A stretch of 64,000 nt of DNA from Psilocybe azurescens (taxonomy: Eukaryota; Basidiomycota; Agaricomycetes; Agaricales; Agrocybaceae): the NCBI GenBank assembly GCA_023853785.1, contig JAJIRX010000601.1, positions 166,471 through 230,470 of the forward strand, given 5' to 3'. Positions within the stretch are counted from its first letter, which is position 1; every line of letters starts with the position of its first letter. The position numbers and the translations under genes were made by a program. Of the stretch, positions 60,309 through 64,000 are shown in pieces. The notes under the pieces were generated by a model, which was not told where the DNA came from, made no database searches, and saw only the letters and a list, made by a program, of their open reading frames with translations.

Positions 60309-63233
60309 TTAATCCACGCCAGTATCATCTAATGGTGCCTCGTCCTCCGACGATGACTCCTCAGGTTGATTCCTACCCCATAACCTTCCCAAGAGGTTGC
60401 GTATGACTCGAGGCATAGGCTGTAAAGGGGACAACAAAAGAGCAGAGGCCGATACATCAGAACGAACACTTGGAAAGACGATCGGGAACAAAAATCTCAC
60501 CGAGATGTATTCTTCTTCATCTTCATCTTCGTCCTCTTCTCCTGCATCCTCTTCTTCCTCATTCAAATCTTCATGCCTCGCTTGTTGTTGATTGTCTTGC
60601 ACCCGAGGGACCGCATTACCCGCTTGAGGAAGCACAGGATTGAAGTTGACTTCAGCAAATCCAAATCCTCTCTGCTCCTGCTCCTGCTCCTCCTCGCCGA
60701 AGCCACCGGGCATCGCATTGTTATTATTCCCACCGTCAGCGGCGGCAGCTTCAACAAGCATCATATCCTCAAGCACATCAGGCGGAAGCTGGCCCACCAT
60801 CTGCGCGAACTGCAGGATCCCACCGGGAACCTCTCCGCGAAGTGTGGATTGGCATCGAAGAATCCCTGCAACTGCTGGCGGAACGCTGCGTCCGGCATCA
60901 GCTGAGCCAGCCTCCTCTCCTCTACGGCACGCTGCCTCCTTGTTCTCAATCTCGGCGAATACAGATCGTCCACACCACCGAAGAATGTCTGATCGTACTG
61001 GCTCACAGCCGTAGGCGGCGGGAGTGGGTCGCACGCCAGCGACTTCGCCTCGAGCACCTGCCGCGGGATGAATGAGAACAGTCGGCGGTACGAGGTCTCT
61101 AGGACCATAATGTGTCTGTATATAGAGAATTGGAGGCTGCGGTTGTTGTTGTTCTCGTATTGGGCCAGGAAGGCTTTGCGTCTTTCGGTTGATGGAAGTG
61201 CGCTAGTAGGCAGATTGGCGAACTCTTCTGTGATGCTCAACGCGAACCATTCGGAATGTTCTTTCCATAACGGCGAGGAACGTTGCACGTAGAGATGAGA
61301 TAGTAGATGTAAGATTCCTGTGGCAACTGACAAGGACCTATCGTTTCGTTTAATAAGGCTGTAATGAGCAATCATTTTATCAATAAAGATAACATATGTG
61401 CGCACGAAGAGTCCGTTAGGATCTTGAAGTCACGATGACCACGGACATCCGCAGGTAGAGACACATCTAATTTATCAGCTAAGAGTGGTACTACCGACGG
61501 GAAGTCGCGTGCTGCTTCTTTGAGCGCCAATGTGCTTGCACTGTGATCCTACATATCCGTAACGGCGTTTAGCCCAAATTCCATATAGTTTGAAAGTTAA
61601 ATCTCTTACAGAATTTTTCACAGCATCTTCTGAGACTTTCAGAGCCAAGGCTCTCGCATACGCCCAACCCGGTAGCAACGAAGGATTCAAGCGCGTGTTC
61701 GATTTTCCCTCGTGTGTTTGCCTCTCGACGAAGGTGTCATATACGTCGAGAAGCCATTGGTGCATCCCAGCCTTGATCGCGAGAAAATCGAGGTGTAGTA
61801 GTGCTCCGTGAGGATCGTTCCATGGATCCAACGAATACATGAGCCGCGAGAATTCGAACGCAGTCCGCACGCATCCTCGGCGTTGAAGATCGCTACGTGT
61901 TAAGATTTGAGCTGAGAAAGTATAAAAGCAGTCATTTCTTACGTGATTTGGCGATGAAGGGCAAGGAAGAAAGGTCGATTTTCCACTCGATCAAAGTCAA
62001 GTCGGTTGAGACCAGTAGTAAACGTGAATGCACCAATAAAAGCACGCTCGTAGGTGAACAATGCCCGATCTACGAAATCCACAGCCTGGGCGTGTTCTGT
62101 CTACGCCTCAAAAATCATTCACAGAGAGTAAAGTAATAGATCTCACCATCTCGATGTCTGTATACTTCGGATACCTGAAGTAATGTATCTGCATGCCATG
62201 GTAATGTTCCAAGGAGATCCCAGAACCCCTGTGGGTCTGTCTCACATACAGAGCCTTAATTGACGATCGAATATAAAGAAAAGGAGCAAACCGCACCTCC
62301 GGAAAGAACAGTATCCATGAACGCCTTGGTCATACTCTTGTACTTCTTGCTGTATTCCACAGTCCACCATTTCTCCTGCAAAGCCGTCCAACCCTGCCGT
62401 GCAAGTTTCGCATTGGTCTCTTCGTCTGTGTATGCATGGAGAGACAATCCCTCGCGGCCTTTGGCTGCCCACCAGCTGGGCTGAGGCCGGGTGAGATTCG
62501 ACTTTACTGGTGGAGCTTTCTTGCGACTTGATGATTGTCCATCTTCTCTGCTGGCCTGCACGACTCTCGACCCAAAGAATCGTCTCATTTCTGCTTCACC
62601 GTCGAGATGCTGGAGAGAAACTGATAGAAGATCGGCAAGAGATTGTTTCCGGATTCTGCTTGAGATATTTTGTGAGATGGTGGTACCTGAGGAACGGTCA
62701 TTTATAGACAAATGACGATGAAGAAAGATACTGACTGTATTGATAACTCGGCCAGTACCTGGTCCAATTCATCGTTCGCTGCTTTCTTTTCTTTCGCTCG
62801 AGCTTTCTTCTGTGCTTTCTTTCGTTACGTGGGGCAGGAACGGGTATCGTTTTTGCAGGAGTAGGAGGTGCTACAACCGGCGTTGACTCGGCCGCCGGTT
62901 TCTTTTCTTTTTCTTCGACTGGAAATATGTTGAGACAATATAAATGGCATACTCAAAGGTCGCACCTTGCGCGATTTCGTAGTCTTTTCTTCCTCTTCCT
63001 CTTCGCTATCGTCTGGAACCAGTAGCTGTGCAACCCTGCAATCAATCGAGATTTATCACAAATTAGATAAGATAAGGTCGTACATTCATGAAGGCACTAC
63101 CGCTTCGGGTTTGAGATGGAGCTGGGAGATCTTCGTCATCGCTGAGCTCGAGTTGTTCAGAAGGCTTAGTGGACTTCAATGCTTCAATTTCTTCGAGCTC
63201 TCGTTGCTGCCGCTTATTCAGTCTCGGTGGCAT
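60309..63233 (-). CDS. TCF25: TCF25/Rqc1 family ribosome quality control protein
   Basis: Starts at 63233 with MPPRLNKRQQRELEE, then acidic and Lys-rich segments, KKARAKEKKAANDELDQVLA, and the conserved core: LDGEAEMRRFFGSRVV, WWAAKGREGLSLH, EKWWTVEYSKKYKSM, FEFSRLMYSLDPWNDPHGAL, LDFLAIKAGMHQWLLDVYDT, FVERQTHEGK, LPGWAYARALAL, RHIMVLETSYRRLFSFIP and FDANPHFAERFP. The C-terminus is acidic (EEEEDAGEEDEDEDEEEY). Known members (yeast Rqc1, human TCF25) act with the Ltn1/Listerin ubiquitin ligase on stalled 60S subunits, supporting proper ubiquitin chain formation on nascent chains. Two frame breaks fit a missing base: at GGG 60826-60828 (one more C on the coding strand gives FPGGILQFAQMV) and at TTT 62820-62822. 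The last intron, before PMPRVIRNLLGRLWG, is clean. Confidence 0.9.
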
Positions 63234-63882
63234 CTATGGAAAGTGAATTTTGAATGAGCAGCCATTGCAAAGCGATTGGGCTGATTCATATTTTATGCGA
63301 ATGATGTGTGTGCTTACCGTTTATTGAAGTTTATAGCACTCAAAGCTTAAAGACTGCTTTCTCGGATACAAAGATGACGATTATGCGGACGATGCTCAAC
63401 ACCTGTGTCACATCACGTGATTATGTATAATTAATTGGCCGGACTGTGCCCGATTCCAAGCCTGAAGTTCAACCAACTCCCATTCTCTGTCCAGACTCCA
63501 ATTCCTGGTCAAAACTGGTCCCAAGATCAACCAAAGTTATAACTGAGTCCTCAACACGCGACTATTTTTACAGGTGATTCGGATATTTGATAGTCATAGT
63601 TCGAAACCGATTGTACGCCGAGTCATGACGTTCTATATAAGTATGCGACACAAAATAAGTACGTCTCTTGCAAATTTGCGAACGTGGACCCCTTAATTCC
63701 GATCTTTAGATTCGTACTAAGCAATAAGACACGTCTCTACCAGCGGCTCTGGTCAACTACGAGCTCCAATGCCTACTATCACTAGTTCCTCCCTGTCAGC
63801 ACTAGCGACGTGACAATCTAATCGGCTATTTATCCCCAACAAAACTGCATAACTTCTGCCTGAACAGTGGCTCAAATTCACA
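63234..63882. promoter_or_regulatory. Divergent upstream region of TCF25
   Basis: Upstream of TCF25 (minus) and of a possible plus-strand gene at 63883. No individual site is assigned. Confidence 0.4.
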
Positions 63883-64000
63883 ATGGTAAGTGGTTTTAAT
63901 GAGGAATCGATAAATGAATTAAATCTAAACTATCAATAGAGTTTCAAGGGCTGACCCGCCGTCCCCTAGACTCCTGCCATTGGACTAAGGCAAGACGAGA
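63883..64000 (+). CDS. Possible first exons of a gene cut by the window end
   Basis: An ATG at 63883 is followed at once by GTAAGTGG, a strong donor. After an AATAGAG acceptor at about 63940 the reading FQGLTRRPLDSCHW is open to the window end. A start codon alone in exon 1 is seen in some fungal genes. The stretch is too short for a family call. Confidence 0.25.

Noticed and set aside
60309..61034. Separate 241-codon gene ending at 60309
   Set aside because: Its start lies in another frame of the TCF25 core, and the useful part is the TCF25 C-terminus after a one-base shift.

Overview
The window looks like nuclear DNA of a filamentous basidiomycete, most likely an Agaricomycete. The coding genes are cut by many short introns (about 50-70 bp, GT..AG), some exons are tiny (11-17 nt), and the protein families fit: secreted GH3 and LysM proteins, DUF6534-type membrane proteins, a microsomal P450 and a Plavaka-family DNA transposon. 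ORFs alone are therefore poor guides, so gene models were rebuilt by joining exons by eye at splice sites and checking that phases agree.

Layout. 1-3.0 kb: a decayed Ty3/gypsy-like retroelement on the minus strand, almost without CpG. 3.4-7.4 kb: a tandem duplication of an unrecognised gene. 8.6-12.1 kb: MDM35 (minus), a PLAC8-family gene (minus) and an alpha/beta hydrolase (plus), all intact. 12.1-15.6 kb: no clear gene. 15.6-17.6 kb: a two-finger C2H2 protein (minus). 17.6-24.0 kb: a long stretch without a recognisable gene. 24.0-28.3 kb: an HDHD2-like HAD hydrolase (minus) and a short-chain dehydrogenase (plus). 28.6-32.1 kb: a 19-exon secreted GH3 glycosidase (minus). 33.6-34.4 kb: a protoglobin-domain protein. 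34.65-35.18 kb: a 531-bp MITE. 35.5-37.4 kb: a METTL16-type RNA m6A methyltransferase, then a tandem duplication of its 3' end. 37.8-38.6 kb: a DUF6593-like gene. 41.8-43.1 and 53.8-55.1 kb: two DUF6534 paralogues. Between them, at 44.05-53.08 kb, lies a 9-kb Plavaka transposon with a DUF6698-type companion gene, itself invaded by a second MITE copy. 55.6-58.0 kb: cytochrome P450 (minus). 58.8-59.5 kb: a two-LysM secreted protein (minus). 60.3-63.2 kb: TCF25/Rqc1 (minus). 63.9 kb: possible start of a gene running off the window.

The host genes are a mix of housekeeping (MDM35, METTL16, TCF25, HDHD2-like) and secreted or lifestyle genes (GH3, LysM, P450, PLAC8, protoglobin). They do not form an obvious metabolic cluster. 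The most distinctive content is the mobile DNA: a CpG-stripped retroelement, a two-gene Plavaka transposon with readable ends, and two MITE copies with perfect 8-bp target duplications, one nested in the Plavaka element.

Many otherwise well-conserved genes (GH3, SDR, METTL16, P450 twice, TCF25 twice, the transposase) are broken by one missing base in a short homopolymer. The pattern is so consistent that consensus-sequence error is a likelier explanation than mass pseudogenisation; the breaks are flagged gene by gene.
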